Part shown: positions 1 to 12,583 of the stretch, piece after piece
Layout: each line of letters opens with the position of its first letter
Position numbering within the stretch: position 1 is the stretch's first letter
Assembly: GCA_963855995.1 (NCBI GenBank)
Contig: OY979718.1
Coordinates: forward strand, 45,486,059 to 45,550,058
DNA: 64,000 nt
Source of the DNA: Muricea muricata
Taxonomy: Eukaryota > Cnidaria > Anthozoa > Malacalcyonacea > Plexauridae
Direction of reading: 5' to 3'
Position numbers and translations under genes: made by a program
The notes under the pieces: generated by a model
The model's database searches: none
Told to the model about the DNA's origin: nothing
The model's input: the letters and a program-made list of their open reading frames with translations, nothing else

Positions 1-193
1 ATAACTGGCCCTTGGATGACGAAGATTTGGACAAAATGCACAAACTTTATAGATTGTTCACGTTGGGTATTTCAGATTTTGGGTAAAAGGAACCGAAGGC
101 CACTTCCTGCATGTGTTTACACAAGAATCAGAGAACGATTCGCGTCGCATGACGGCCTTTATACTCATTTTAAATATGCCAAAAATGGAAACG
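1..193 (+). CDS. Partial exon, P2X7-like C-terminal (zinc-binding) domain
   Basis: The frame is open from the left edge of the window to a consensus splice donor (ACG|GTAAGC at 193/194). The peptide has the layout W..C..F...W.F..LG..NRR.LP.C...IRERF....G.YT.F, which resembles the intracellular C-terminal domain of P2X7 receptors. In cnidarians that domain is widespread in proteins that are not receptors and in transposon-linked ORFs. The start of the gene lies outside the window and no further exon was found before 448, where an unrelated minus-strand fragment begins. It could be a host exon or a relic; the family call rests on residue pattern recalled from memory. Confidence 0.4.
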
Positions 194-447
194 GTAAGCT
201 TTTTTTTGTATTTTTACTGAATAAGACAGTTGAGTGTAGGCTTTCCAATTTTTTGAAATTTGGCCAACTTTGTGCTAACATATGAAGCATTTCAACCATG
301 AGATATTAACTCGTTTGCTGTTGACAGCGTTGAAATGTTTTTATGTCGAAGATGTTCCATGTACTAAATCAGCTTTAATGTGCATACAATCCCCAAATTA
401 ATTTCTAAAATGTTAGTTTATATAGTTGTTCATCATATAAATCTGCC

Positions 448-770
448 TCACTCACGATTTTTACACTTCTCAACTTTACAATTGCATTTTGTGTCGCACA
501 TTAAATCTTCACCCCTACAACTGCATTTTTGGTGGCACATTTTCCTTTACAAGCACACGGTTTCTTAGCTGATTGTCTCTCTGTACTTGCAGTTAAAGCT
601 GGCTTGCTGAACCGAGGTTTTCGACTGGCCACCACTTGCTCCTTTGATGGATGTTCCTTCCCTTCTAAATACTGCTCAACAAGTGATTTTGGTTTAACAG
701 GTAGCACTTCATTGGCATAGACTTTAGCTTTCCTCAGTGTTGTACCTACTCCTAAGGTGAACAGCTTCTT
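448..770 (-). pseudogene. Cys-rich CXC (tesmin/TSO1-like) domain fragment, frameshifted
   Basis: Read on the minus strand from about 770, an open frame carries a basic, Lys/Pro-rich stretch and then the start of a Cys-rich domain (PCACKGKCATK). After that point the frame runs to a stop near 500, but moving by one base at about 525 continues the Cys pattern (CSCRG, then spaced C.C.C to CKNRE) down to a TGA at 448-450. A single-base loss inside a CXC-type repeat is the simplest reading. I recall such C-terminal CXC domains in ORFs of cnidarian and other invertebrate mobile elements, so this is more likely a transposon relic than a host gene. There is no obvious first exon upstream. Confidence 0.45.
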
Positions 771-1890
771 GTATCAGATTGTGTTTGTAATGCTATATTG
801 AATTGGTTGTAAATGTTGTGTTGAATAAACGAAAATAAGAAAAAACGAAATACAGTCCCCATTGTTGTTGTTGAACCAGCGAACTGGAGATTCTGACAGT
901 TTAACCGAACTAGTGCGAAGGATTTCCAACAAAAACCTAGGAGGTCCGTAGAACTGACGCTATTCTATGTGTGACCTGTAACGATTATGTTAATAGCTTC
1001 TAAAACGAATTCGCATTGCCATTATTTGCGCGTGGTCATATGTAAATCATGCAAAGTCATAGTAAACGCTCTAGACGGCTAGAGTACAAATGTAGAGAAG
1101 TTATCATAAATAAAACAGATTCTAACTGGAAGTATTAGTGTGTTATTTGAGAGTCTCATACGTTACACACCTACTAAATGACCTCCAAGCAAGCAATAAT
1201 GAAGGTGTTTATATAACGCGAATGCAAAGAATTAAAACATATTGTACTCAGTCGTTACTATATAGGTATTAGCTATTACTGTATTAGACAATAGTGTTCA
1301 ATGAGCTACATCCCCAGAGCTATATATAATGAATAAACATAAGTTGTATCTGTATATATTACAAACGGTAAAAATTGAACTTGACCTGATATTTTGAGCT
1401 ACATCCTGTTGATGCCCGCAACATTGTAAAAGCGCCCAAATTATAACGTTACATCAACAGAACAGATAAACATTTAGTGTCTGGTAATTAGTCATAGCAC
1501 ATCACAGCCGTCACAGAGTAGCCCTGACCGCCGATAACGGTATGATAAAAGTCTACAAAGTACGCGCGCATATCAATTAATTGGCATAGTACCGGTGATG
1601 AAAGTGCTTTTACCGTCGAAATCAACGCATTTATTTTAGAAACACAGATGAAACACATAGTACAGTAGTGGCACTAAATATTTACGCAGTTATACAAAAA
1701 AATGGGGTTCATCTGTATTTTTTGGATCAAAATCGTCTTAGAATGTATTTGTTCTAATACTATCGTATATTGATATTATTTCGTTCCCCTGCACCTGACG
1801 TCACAAATTTATTTCCGCATGAATTAGCATACCCGTTTTTTTTCAAGATGGCCGACGAAGGTAGAAAGGTTTACGATATTTCTAAGCAAC
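771..1890. other. No gene seen
   Basis: AT-rich DNA with short open frames only. The motif AAGATGGCCGACGAAGG at about 1847 looks like a YY1-type ATGGC start context, but the frame it opens runs directly into the inverted-repeat element that begins at 1891, so I do not call a gene. Confidence 0.5.
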
Positions 1891-2764
1891 TACACCATTT
1901 GCCCCTCATTAAGCTAAAAAAGAATGTCATTAAGGTCATTTTACAGCTTCACGTGTACAAATCGGAATTTCAATAACAAATTGTGTGCAAGTCAATAAGC
2001 GTGAAGGGATATTCAATAGCAACAATTGACGCAAGTATGCATAAAAATTGAAAGCCATTAATCAAACATGGAAATTCAATAAGAATACAAAGAACATTCA
2101 AAAACACAGAAGAAGTTCTTGTTTGAATACAAGAAACGCTCAATTAGATAAAAATGTATGTTCAACGAAGTTGTCATATGAACACCAACGTGCTCAAAGA
2201 AAAGAAAAGGGCTATTGAAAAATATTCTTTATTCCGGCAAATATTTGGCTTTGCTGAATTGTTTTTGAATAACGTGAAATGTTACAAAGGTGTCGAAACG
2301 AAATGAAATCTTGTACAGTGTACCACTGTAGAAAGCAAGCAAGGCTCCAGACAGGATGGGTGGCAAGCACAGCAGAGTTATGGCAACGCCACATATAAAC
2401 TTAGACTGATAAAACTTGATAATGAACGTTGCATTTTTTGTTTTTGGGGTTAATATGATTGCGTGTCTATAAAGTAAACCTAGGTTTTATTGAACATACA
2501 TTTTTATCTAATTGAGCGTTTCTTGTATTCAAACAAGAACTTCTTTTGTGTTTTTGAATGTTCTTTGTATTCTTATTGAATTTCCATCTTTGATTAATGG
2601 ATTTCAATTTTTATGCATACTTGAGTCAATTGTTGCTATTGAATATCCCTTCACGCTTATTGACTTGCACACAATGTGTCATTGAAATTCCGATTTGTAT
2701 TTGTGAAGCTGCAAAATGATCTTCATGACATTCTTTTCTCGCTTAATGAGGGGCAAATGGTGTA
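1891..2764. mobile_element. Foldback inverted-repeat element (TA-flanked)
   Basis: The left arm (about 1893-2166) and right arm (about 2491-2762) are near-complementary over roughly 270 bp, with outer ends CACCATTTGCCCCTCATTAAGC and its complement, flanked by TA on each side. The loop of about 320 bp has no transposase. It is a non-autonomous foldback element; the TA flanks fit the Tc1/mariner type. The open frames at 1770-1976 and 2212-2394 are accidental readings through it. Confidence 0.75.
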
Positions 2765-5700
2765 AACGCGATGGACAAGTGAAAATACGTAATTAAGTAT
2801 TCCGTACGTATGTGTAATAGTTATAAAGAATAAAAAAATCTATTGCCAATGTCCTTTAACAGAAATACCATTTATGTAATAGGCGAAAAAATTAAAAATT
2901 TAACTGGCGACCATGAAAGACATAGTGAATTTGCGTAATTGGAAGGCATCTCAAATCGATAGCTTTTACTAAATTTGTCATGCCACATACGTTACTGCGA
3001 GTAAAAGAGCGTGGAGAAGAAAAGAACGTGGTTTAAAACAAGTACAAAATTGTGCTATAAGATTCAGTGATTTAGAAATAATTAGACACAAAAGATGGGC
3101 TCCGTTTTTTTTTATACACCCTGTATATTATGGGTGTATATGGTTTTAAATGGCGATCATCTCTATATTTATATAAGTACACATGCCAGAGTACGAAGCT
3201 GAAAGGATTGGGTACCGCCCCAAATTCCCCAAACCACTATATAATTAAATTGTATTCACGCATTAATGTGTATATAAAGTTAGATTGGCGGCCTAACTCG
3301 CGACTAATGGACATTGCCCCTCATGTATGTGCCAGAATCAGACAAGAGAAAAATATCTAATGTCGCTCGGATCCTGACTTTTCTAATTCAAATATTCCTC
3401 AAAGCATTTGTGGAAACAATTATGAGATTTTTCCCTATCAAAATATATATTTAAAATAACGGCTTAGAAGTGTTGTCGATTAAGCTGATATTTATAGTTC
3501 CAGTTTCAGATCATCGTGTCATATTAATGATGTTTTCGTCTTTCACATTGCATGTAAGTGTTCTTGTAGAAAATTCACAATGTTCCTTATCATTGTTACT
3601 AAGGAAAATGTTCCTCACGCAGGATCCTGGACCCTGAGATACCACTTCCTCCATGTCTGGCCAGAATTACCTAACTTTACATTTAATATATGTCAATAGG
3701 TATGAGGTGACTTACGCTTACTCTAGACTGCAATAGAGCTCGCTTTATTCAATTGGCCTTGGGTTTAAAGATTTGTTCTATTTTTTACCCGTCGGTTAAT
3801 TATGGTGGCTTTTTAATCAATCACATTACAACTCATATTGCTTCAAAACGTCTTGTTACGCTTGTATATCATACATTTTCGTGGTAAAATCTACAAAAAA
3901 GATAAATTAAGAGAAAGTTGCGCTGTGAATTATTGTGGTATACTCTGGCAACTAAATTATCATAATTTAAATTTATATCAATAAAATGGCCAATTGAATT
4001 ATTTTAACTATAAATTATACATTCCCACTTGTTTAGTGATGTGTTTCTGAACAACAGACCTCGTGATTTTCCTGGGAATAATTTTCTGAAAATATTGACT
4101 ATTGTTATAATCCTTTGCATCATAATATAAACATTGGCAATATGATTCTATAGCTCTTATATTGGTCCTTTTGGGTTAAACTACAGGTGTTTTTAAATTC
4201 TGCACTACCTGTCATACTCTGGCTGATTAGCTAATAAAGTTTCAAACAATACAAAGATTTTTTGCTGGTTAAGTTTGTTGTTCAATGTCTGAGGCATTTA
4301 ATCTTGATCTTTTGTTAAACAAAACTTAATTGTTAAATAAATTCTTTTTTTATTAAGCTCTGGTTATCCATTCAGCATGGACTGATAGATAGATATCATA
4401 GGTATCTCATATACACTAGATGGCATCTCAGGTAGACATCCCACACTGTGGGCAGGCAAACATTGAAGCCGGATCGCAGGCGCTGGTCGTTTCCACAGAG
4501 TTGACACGAAGCACGATAATTTGTGTATTTTGTATTGCGGAAATGGACAAAGTTGACAATAAATCCTCTTTTATGCAGCAAAAGAAATATTAAATGCACA
4601 AAAGTATAGTGTTTTCTGTAGCATTTTTTTATGAGTGGGAACGACCAAAATGGTAGCTGCGTATTGTTATGAGGGGATACCGCTGAGATTTTTGGGTTCA
4701 CTCATATACACTAGTAGCGCGTCTGTATATCAATGATAGATATAGACAGATTTTAGATACATAGCTATATGTATATTGATATACATAACTATATGCATAT
4801 GGTTTACTAATTTTTCCCCAAGTTTACATTTTACAATGTACAGCTCAAAAAAATATTCTTTTCACAATAGCACTACAGCAGACTCGTTGAATCATTACAG
4901 AAAAATTAAAAGCAACATGCAGTTTTCAGTTTGGACAAAATCTAGCCGTTTGAAAAAAAGAACCATTTTCAAACCTCTGTGCTACTCTATTTGGAACCAT
5001 TTTGGTTGAACCCTTTTAACATGCGGTCATTATGAGGAGCAAAACAAGTTTAATTTTAGGACGAATATCAATAAACGCTGCTCAGAAGATATAGATTTGT
5101 AATGTGTTATATTATATGCGATTTCTTAAGCTGATTCATTAATCATCGTATTTGCAATCACGTTTCGTACTAAGGTTTATTTAAGTTTATTTATTTCTGG
5201 AACACTATAACCTCTTTGCAATAGAATCAAATAAAACAAATTAACAATCAAATTAGTTTGCGCTTGATTTGGTTTTGAATTTGTACAAAGGTAGTAAAGT
5301 ATATACATATACTACTGGAAATTCCAGTCTGCAATATCCATTTTTTTAAAGTCGTAAGTTATCTGCATAACGTTTTGCTCGATCACATGTAACAGTTCCA
5401 TTGTAATTGGCTCAATTTTAAACTAGATATGCCTTGTTATAAAAAAGCAAGAAATAGGGTTGCCTAAAAGTAAAACTTTTGGACGGTGCTGTACATATAT
5501 ATTTTGTACGCATCGATATTGTACTTATCATACATCGTACATCGATATCTTTATGAAGACGTCTCTCGCACTTTTCACATTCGGCATTCTGTATTACTCT
5601 ATGGCAGCAGAATAGGGAAACTCGAAATTGAGATAATGACCTGTTATATACGATAGGGGTGCAAGTCTTTTGAACTAAATTTGAACGTCTTTTGAACTAA

Positions 5701-6363
5701 ATTTCATACTATAGACGTATTTAAAAAGAAACAAATTCCGAAAAATAAAGTCATCTTGCAATTCAAGATATGAATTTGTAGCGTTATCATTTGCACCAGT
5801 TTGCATCAAGTTTCAGTACAATAATTTTGAAAAAGTATTAAATTTCAATAATGAACTCCTCGAGGTTTAGATGTTTGAGATAACTTTGAGTATGATGCAG
5901 ATGTAATTGTTTTCAATATTCCCATTGGACGAACCGTAAAAATTAAAACGATCTATACATGAGCTTGACTTTATGTTATAACTGTGTAGCGATTATACAA
6001 TTTATACACCGATGTCGAATACATTGCTATATAATGCACTGAAGCTATACAATATGTACAGAGTCTTGCATCATATTTACAATAAGGTTTTTTGCCCGTC
6101 GTTTGCACACCTCTTTTTGTATTTCATGGCTGTGGCCTTTGTGTCATTCGTTTTCTGAAACTGATTGGGTAGCACACAAAACGCTGTACTAAAACAAAAA
6201 CTAAACTTCACTGTACATCATGATAGTTTCCTTATTTGATTAAGTTATATATTAAATTACATTTGCTGATTGCATGGAATATATTTCCCATTTCTTTAAT
6301 CCTTCCGATGCTAATACTAGTCCATCGTAAGGAATATTGTAGAGATGGAGATTTGGGTATGAC
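2765..6363. other. No gene seen; 3' flank of the Gsx gene
   Basis: AT-rich DNA with only short, low-complexity open frames. At 3100-3126 there is a fragment ending TACACCCTGTATA, a terminus-like motif also seen (inverted) at 37,797, and therefore probably a worn transposon end. I see no coding pattern or RNA gene. Regulatory DNA for the neighbouring homeobox gene could lie here but cannot be recognised without a comparison. Confidence 0.4.
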
Positions 6364-6686
6364 CTATCTTTCTTCTTTGGTAAAGTCAATATCATCATCA
6401 ATAGTTTGTGCTTCACATTTCACGGTGATGCTTGTGTTGCAAGACATACTAGTAGCATTTGATATTCTTCGGTCTTTTTTCCACTTTACACGACGATTTT
6501 GGAACCAAATTTTTACTTGCTTTTCCGTTAGTTCCAACATAGCAGCGATTTGAATTCTTCTCAAACGAGAAAGATATCGGTTGTTGCTGAATTCCTTTTC
6601 CAACTCTAATAACTGAAGACTTGTGTAGGCAGTCCGTATTCGTTTTGTACGAGAGTTGCCCTTGCCGCACACGTCTTCATCTCGCC
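6364..6686 (-). CDS. Gsx: Gsx exon 2 (homeodomain)
   Basis: The acceptor is TTATTTCCAG|GGCGAGATG at 6687/6686. The exon contains the whole homeodomain and the acidic C-terminal tail (DDDIDF), ending in TAG. Confidence 0.92.
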
Positions 6687-7721
6687 CTGGAAATAAGAAC
6701 AGAATGTTTTGAAAGTTAAAAACAAAGGTTATAGTTTTCTAATCTGTTTCTAGAGTGGAAATGGGCTCCTTACTGTTCCTTCAAAATATTTTTTGAAGTC
6801 TGAACCATGGGACGTGCTGTGTGTACGAATTTCTATGTTTGATGCACTGGGTGCCTCTCCCATGCAATGTATCACATAGTATTTTAATGTGATAATGCTT
6901 CCAGTTATAATAGTCTTTTTACTTTCACAACTCGACATTATATCTGATATACAGCCTATAAAATGCAAAGCTACATTATACTGCTTTATCACAATTTAAA
7001 TTGATTGCGCCTCAAACATGTCGTATATACAGATTGAATTTCTATTTGCGTGGTTTCCCATAGATATTCAGACGCATATCTTTGACCTCGGAACGAAAAC
7101 ACCGTCTCAGTTTCTAAATTTATGTACGAAAGAATAAAGGATAACCTAACTTCAGAAAACAAACATGTTAAAACAATTACAAAGATTGGTACTAGATATT
7201 TTCGTTAAAACGTTTACTTTGGTTCAAAGAAACGTTTTAAATTCATCCTCTAAAAACGTGCAGGTTAAAGACAGTAAACAAAATCTTATATCATCGATAT
7301 ACCATTGAATAATTTCTAATAAGAAGCACACATGGACTAACGTTCATGTTATTTTCAAGCGTGAATTTTAAAGGCGTTATACTTAAAAATTTTTCAACTT
7401 ACCAAAATTGGAATCTAAGTGCATTCCGCTTTCAGATGAACTGCGAAATGGATTTTGCAGTCGCGGGTAATCCTTAGTAATCATATGTTGGCGTATAGCA
7501 GTGGCTGGGATTACTTGGCTTCTTGCTGGCATTGCATAAGAACTTATTGTTGATGATCCAGGAATGCACAACTGACAAAAATTGATCTTATCATGTTGTG
7601 GAGGCCAACAGTATGTACAGGCCATCATGTTGTAAGGTGTGGGCTCTCTGACAGTCCGAGAAACTGGAGATGTCTTGCGTTGATTGCCTTGAATGAGCGA
7701 GTCAATGAGGAAGGAGCTCAT
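6364..7721 (-). CDS. Gsx: Gsx-family ParaHox homeobox gene (cnox-2/anthox2 type), two exons
   Basis: This gene encodes a 213-residue DNA-binding transcription factor. Exon 1 is 7721-7403 and exon 2 is 6686-6364; the intron (7402-6687) has a GTAAG donor, a CAG acceptor and phase 1, so Gly107 is split across the junction. The N-terminus [10 protein letters not shown] matches the SFLVDSLI-type repressor motif that opens Gsx proteins. The homeodomain is residues 120-179, with LELEKEF in helix 1, [11 protein letters not shown] in helix 2 and [13 protein letters not shown] in helix 3 (Gln50, Asn51). YLSRLRRI is the Gsx signature. The tail is short and acidic, ending at TAG 6364-6366. In cnidarians Gsx acts in neural and body-axis patterning. 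No second ParaHox gene (Xlox/Cdx) is seen in the window. Plus-strand frames over both exons are shadows. Confidence 0.93.
7403..7721 (-). CDS. Gsx: Gsx exon 1
   Basis: ATG at 7721 in the minus direction. It codes 106 residues plus one base, with the SNAG-like [10 protein letters not shown] start and a Cys/Trp/Pro-containing patch (CTYCWPPQ). The donor is TTTTG|GTAAGTTG at 7403/7402. Confidence 0.88.
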
Positions 7722-10700
7722 CTTGGGATCAGCGCGTATGTAAAATGTATTAATCTTCTTCGCAAACTGCGCGCCTTAAATTCCACTTAAACAAACGTCT
7801 GCGTCGTATACAGCATCACCCCTGCAGCTTTGCACACGTGGGAAAAGTTATTGCCGGATTGTTGATCATTGTTGTAGCCGAAAAACCGTTTCATTAATAA
7901 TGGAGGATTTTCAAAATGCATAAAGCGTCTAATTAGTGTCATATTAACCATCAAACAGACTTTGTATCATTTTGTTTCATAAAATATTGGAACAACAGAT
8001 GTATTCGGTTTTCATGTATCAATTTGAAAAGATCGCTCATAAATTAATTTGCTAAGTTTTTGTAGAATTGTTCGTAGATTGTACAAAATGTACAATAGGA
8101 TTGATCTTTTTCTGTTTTCTTCCAAACTAGCCGCGGGAGTAACTGTTTCACCTGTTGTAATTTGACATTATTAGGCCAAGATCGCTCCAAACTTTAATTA
8201 TTACGCCAGATACGTTAATAACTGGCTATAATCTGATTATGCAGAAATTCAAACGGTTTTCCAAAGAAATTGCAAAAAGGCCATTTGATTTTCACGAGGG
8301 ACGAAAACTGTGCCTATGAGAAGGCTATATTTTTAGATAGGACATTTAGAGAAATTAACTGAAGTGTATATGTATAACACTGGCAATTATGCGAGGAAAG
8401 TAATCATAAAATACTATGTGATTATTCCAAAATAGGATTATATGACGTTTTTTGTTAGTTGACATGAAATTGAAGTCTAAAAAGTCATTCCTAATTTCTA
8501 AATTTTTAATGAAATGTCAACTACTGATGTGTGTTTGAACAAAACGAAAGATGCTTGAAAGAAAAAAGATTAAAGACAGGTGATGAAAAATAATTTAAGA
8601 AAATTTTGAGTTGGTGTCATGATATTTTGAAATTAACAATCGAACTTTAAAACTTGAATTCATGACAGCATTTGAAACAAAGAAATTAAAATTTATAAAT
8701 CGCTTGAACTTTTGACGGTTATTTTCAAAAGATCTTGGTTTTAACAATCTTATCTTTGCTACATTATCTTCATCTATAAAGTCCTTTAATCACAGCAATT
8801 ATCCAATAATATTTTGCCGCCTATATAGTTAATCTGCTTTCATAAATTAGTTGGTATAAAAATTATACGTTCTCCACCTAAGAATTTTTTAAAATTTACG
8901 CGTAGAAGTTCCGGCAAAACGCGATAGAAGAGTTGCACTAGACGTACCAAACTCCCATACCGGTCACTCATAAACTAAACTAAACTAAACTGAAAAGCTT
9001 GGTTTCGGTATGCAATATAATGTATAACCGAGGATAATTCAGAGCAGTTCAGTTCGTAATGCCGTAGAAAAGCAAACTCAGCTTTAATTTGCATAATCAA
9101 GCTAAATTAGTAATGTTAAGATACTAAAAATGTGATATTCACAGCCAGAGCTGCAATATTCGAATTTCTATTTTCCTACAAAAACCGCTATTTTACACTG
9201 ATTTAAATATATATATACACTCTCCAATTAAGTTTTGATAAAATTAGAAACTATCCATGTCTATTCTTTTTATACGAGCATCTTTCTATTCTTTTTCTAC
9301 GGGCAGGAATTTAGGTCTTGGGCTTCGCGCAGTGTCGAATGAGAATATTCTAGCAAGCGTGTAGTAGATACATGAGCGAATGAAAAATGAGCGTCTTATT
9401 ATAACTGTTTTATAACTTGTTTTATTACTTGTTACATTACTTATTTACATCTGGTGTGCTGACGTTTAATCAATCGCGAAAGCAAAATGGTTTCCGTGCG
9501 TGTCAGATGGAGCTTAAATATATCGTGATATTTTTTATTTCCCCCCGTGTAAACAATTTAATTTTCTGCATAATATGTGTACGTAACATTTTATTTTACG
9601 GTCAATTTAATGAAAATATATTTCATAACGGTGCTAAAATGTCGCAAATTAATTCGACTGTATCCGTTCTGCCGCATCTTTATTGTCATAAACTTAGCAA
9701 TATAAACTTACTTCGATACATATTACCGCGGTCGTTGAAGCAATAAAGTACGTCTTGAACACATAGGCAGCTGCTTTCGAGTGTTTGATGTTTTCATTTT
9801 TTTCAAGTTTTTGTGCATGTTTTTATCGTTATTTTACTTTATTGGGTGATTCCTTACCTATTGAAAAATTCAGATGGCTGTTATGGTTTAGTTTGTTGTA
9901 CTGGCTTTTCTCTTATGTTCCGCGCGCGGACTGATCCCAGTCTCAAAAAGGTTATTTTTCATGTTATGAGTTAAGAGCGTACCGCCTGTGATTTCATCCC
10001 GAATTTGGGACTGGGATCAAAGAACGAAACATTCGTGACTCGCAACATGAAAGAGCGGTCTTTCCGCTTCAACGTATCGTGGCGAAAAGTAGCGTATTTC
10101 ATCAACCGAGTTAGTGCGCACTCAGTACGTTCCATTGCGATCAATGGCACTACGTTCCATTGCGATCAGTTGAAGCAAAATCAGTCTAGATATGGTCTGG
10201 AGACTCGGCCAACGTCTTTGTTCTATCTTTGTGTTCGTGTTTATGCTGACTTGTGCACGGTGAAGACAATGGATTTTTATATAAGGTCAGAATTACATTG
10301 CATCATGGATATAGATATAAAGTGAAAATAGAGTTTGAATTAATTGAATTATTACAATAAATTACAATTAAATTATATCGTATACTATACTATTATATGG
10401 TATTGCAAACGCAAGACCATGCAACCTGGTACGCATGCAGGTTTGATGCACGAGTTATTAAAACATACAAATTTACAATGCGTGACAATATTTAGCAACG
10501 AGATCAGGAACGACGTGCACTATATTATGTAATTTAATTAACAAAACAGCTACAGCATGGAACAACAAGAACTAATAACAACATGCAGCCAGAATTCTGA
10601 AACATGCAAAAGTAAAAACAACAACCAACACCAACAGCATGAAACAAACAACGGCTTCTAATAATGAACAACAGCCACAAAATTAATATTTTTGCCACGG

Positions 10701-11002
10701 AGAAAAATCGTAACAAAGTGACACAGAGAATGCAAATTTGACCACAACTTAGAAACTCTTGATTTAGATTTACTTTGACCAAAACAAAGTATTCGAAGCT
10801 GTTTGCTTGGCATGTATGTATTTGTATAACATATCAGTTATTATAACTAGACCAGTAACGGTTTTAGGTTCACGCAATACGCATGTATTCTGAAACAAAG
10901 TGGTGCATATGAGTTCCAAAAACATGGATCAGAGTCATAAGTGTTCATGAATTTCACTATATAATTACTACTAGTGTCATATAGTATTTTTAAAAGTATT
11001 TT
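7722..11002. other. No gene seen; 5' flank of Gsx
   Basis: AT-rich DNA upstream of the homeobox gene. A small (AAACT)n run lies at 8970-8991. Two copies of TACGTTCCATTGCGATCA lie at about 10,124 and 10,151. The segment GGGACTGGGATCAAAGAACG at about 10,006 recurs in a close form at about 22,971, which marks a dispersed repeat family. Open frames at 9417-9746, 10,005-10,325 and 10,534-10,782 show no recognisable protein pattern. Confidence 0.4.
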
Positions 11003-11178
11003 GATACTTCGTAAATTGTCAACATATTATTCTATACGTTTCAACAAGTAGTACAAGTCATCTTCAGTAGAATAGCTGTTATATAATAGCTGTTATAAAG
11101 GATTATAACAGCTATTCTTCTGAAGACGACCTCTTGTCGAAACGTATGGAATAAAATGTTGACAATTTACGGAGTATC
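11003..11178. repeat. 88-bp-arm palindrome with hammerhead-like motif (Penelope terminal repeat type)
   Basis: The sequence folds on itself end to end: GATACTTCGTAAATTGTCAA at 11,003 pairs with its near-complement ending at 11,178, and the arms meet around 11,090. The right arm reads CTGAAGACGACCTCTTGTCGAAACG, the CUGANGA...GAAA layout of a hammerhead ribozyme with a short stem II. Penelope-like elements often carry such ribozymes and occur as inverted terminal-repeat fragments, so I read this as two inverted pieces of such a terminal repeat. No reverse transcriptase is present here. Confidence 0.55.
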
Positions 11179-12309
11179 AATTATTTTGTGTTGTATATAA
11201 CTTTATCATAGGTATTAAACTGATAATGAAATTGACAATGCGATCAAATCTGTTTCTTTTGTAGCTATGCTATAATGTATAGATAAGCTTCAGCATTTAA
11301 AAATAGCGGATCCAGACATCAAATAAATTAGACAGCTCGCAAGTTGAAATGGGAAATATTGAAATACAAATGTTATGTTTTGGTTATATAAATATCAATC
11401 ATCATTCTTTAAAACTAACAAATATATAGTGCTTTTGTAAGGTACTTTGAATTTTTAAATTCAGTTCATTTTATTTGACTAATGATGTCACACTTCAATA
11501 CCGTGATGCAAAAAATCAGTTTTCCATATTTCTGTTCAGAGATGGTGTGAACTTTGATTGTTGGTTATTGAGCTCTTAAGAGCAACATAAATTCTAGTAA
11601 ACCGCTGACCAAAATTTTAAAAACCTGAATCTACGGGACAAATCTGACATCTCTCTCTATTTCGTAAAGCACCTCGATATACGCAATTGTATTATATTAA
11701 GTTACATTATTTGGGTACTTTTAATGTAGAATAAACAGAAAAAAATGAGAAATTTAAAATGCGTGCATGCTAATATTACCTAATTTGGATACAACTCTCA
11801 AGGAACATTTAATCAAAATTACAACTTTTCTTCAGAAAAAATTATTCTTATTAAGAAAAATATAAGTTTACATGCTTAAGCTTCATCAAATTTCTTGAAA
11901 TTTTTGAAGAGCAATAAAACAGAAACATATTTTCTATATCTACTCACATAATATCCATTCAAATTTCGTGCCCAATCCATTTTCAATGCGTTCGAAAATA
12001 CTCATCCCTTTGGATTTTTTTTGAATTTCAGAATATTTTCGTTTGCTCCACATCAAGTATCTCAGTAATCTGTACATTATTATTAAAAGTAAAAGTGTCT
12101 CATGTATAGTATATTTATATTAGCTGTGCATGCTTTTAGATTTTTAAATTCTATCAATGCATCCGATATTTTGATATAGATATATATACGCGCATGTGGT
12201 GGTCATATAGATTACCTATTTTGCCAACAGATCTTGTTATCATTATTATTATTAGTTTTTCCACATGCATCGCCTTTTTAAAGTAGTATATAATTTTACA
12301 GCTATTTCA
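11179..12309. other. No gene seen
   Basis: AT-rich spacer with scattered poly-A/T runs and an (ATT)n run near 12,242. No open frame of note. Confidence 0.4.
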
Positions 12310-12583
12310 ATTAAGGTTGCTTTTCCAAAAGCGTCAACTGTGAACTATGAGAGCGCAAGAGATGATGGATTATTGTTTATTTAGACCCTCTACTCAGAAT
12401 TTTTTAGTATCAGGGCCTGTAAGAGCCTTTGTAGCAAGTAAATTTGACTTTGTAAGTTTCCTATGCGCCCTCAGTGCTGTTTCAAAGAAATAATTTCGTG
12501 TTCAGAGGTGAAAATAAGCAATAATCCCTTGCGCGTTCATAGTTTACAGTGTAGACTTTTGGAAGGACAACCTTTAACGAAAT
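12310..12583. mobile_element. MITE with about 60-bp inverted repeats
   Basis: The left end AAGGTTGCTTTTCCAAAAGC continues through ACTATGAGAGCGCAAG and is mirrored by the right end (CTTGCGCGTTCATAGTTTAC...CTTTTGGAAGGACAACCTT). The interior is about 150 bp without coding pattern. The terminal motif GGACAACCTTT also appears near 19,991 and 60,122, so related copies lie in this window. Confidence 0.6.

Noticed and set aside
4396..4701. 101-codon minus-strand frame as a gene
   Set aside because: No family pattern, no exon partners and no conserved motif.
6236..6553. Plus-strand 105-codon frame
   Set aside because: It is antisense to the Gsx homeodomain.
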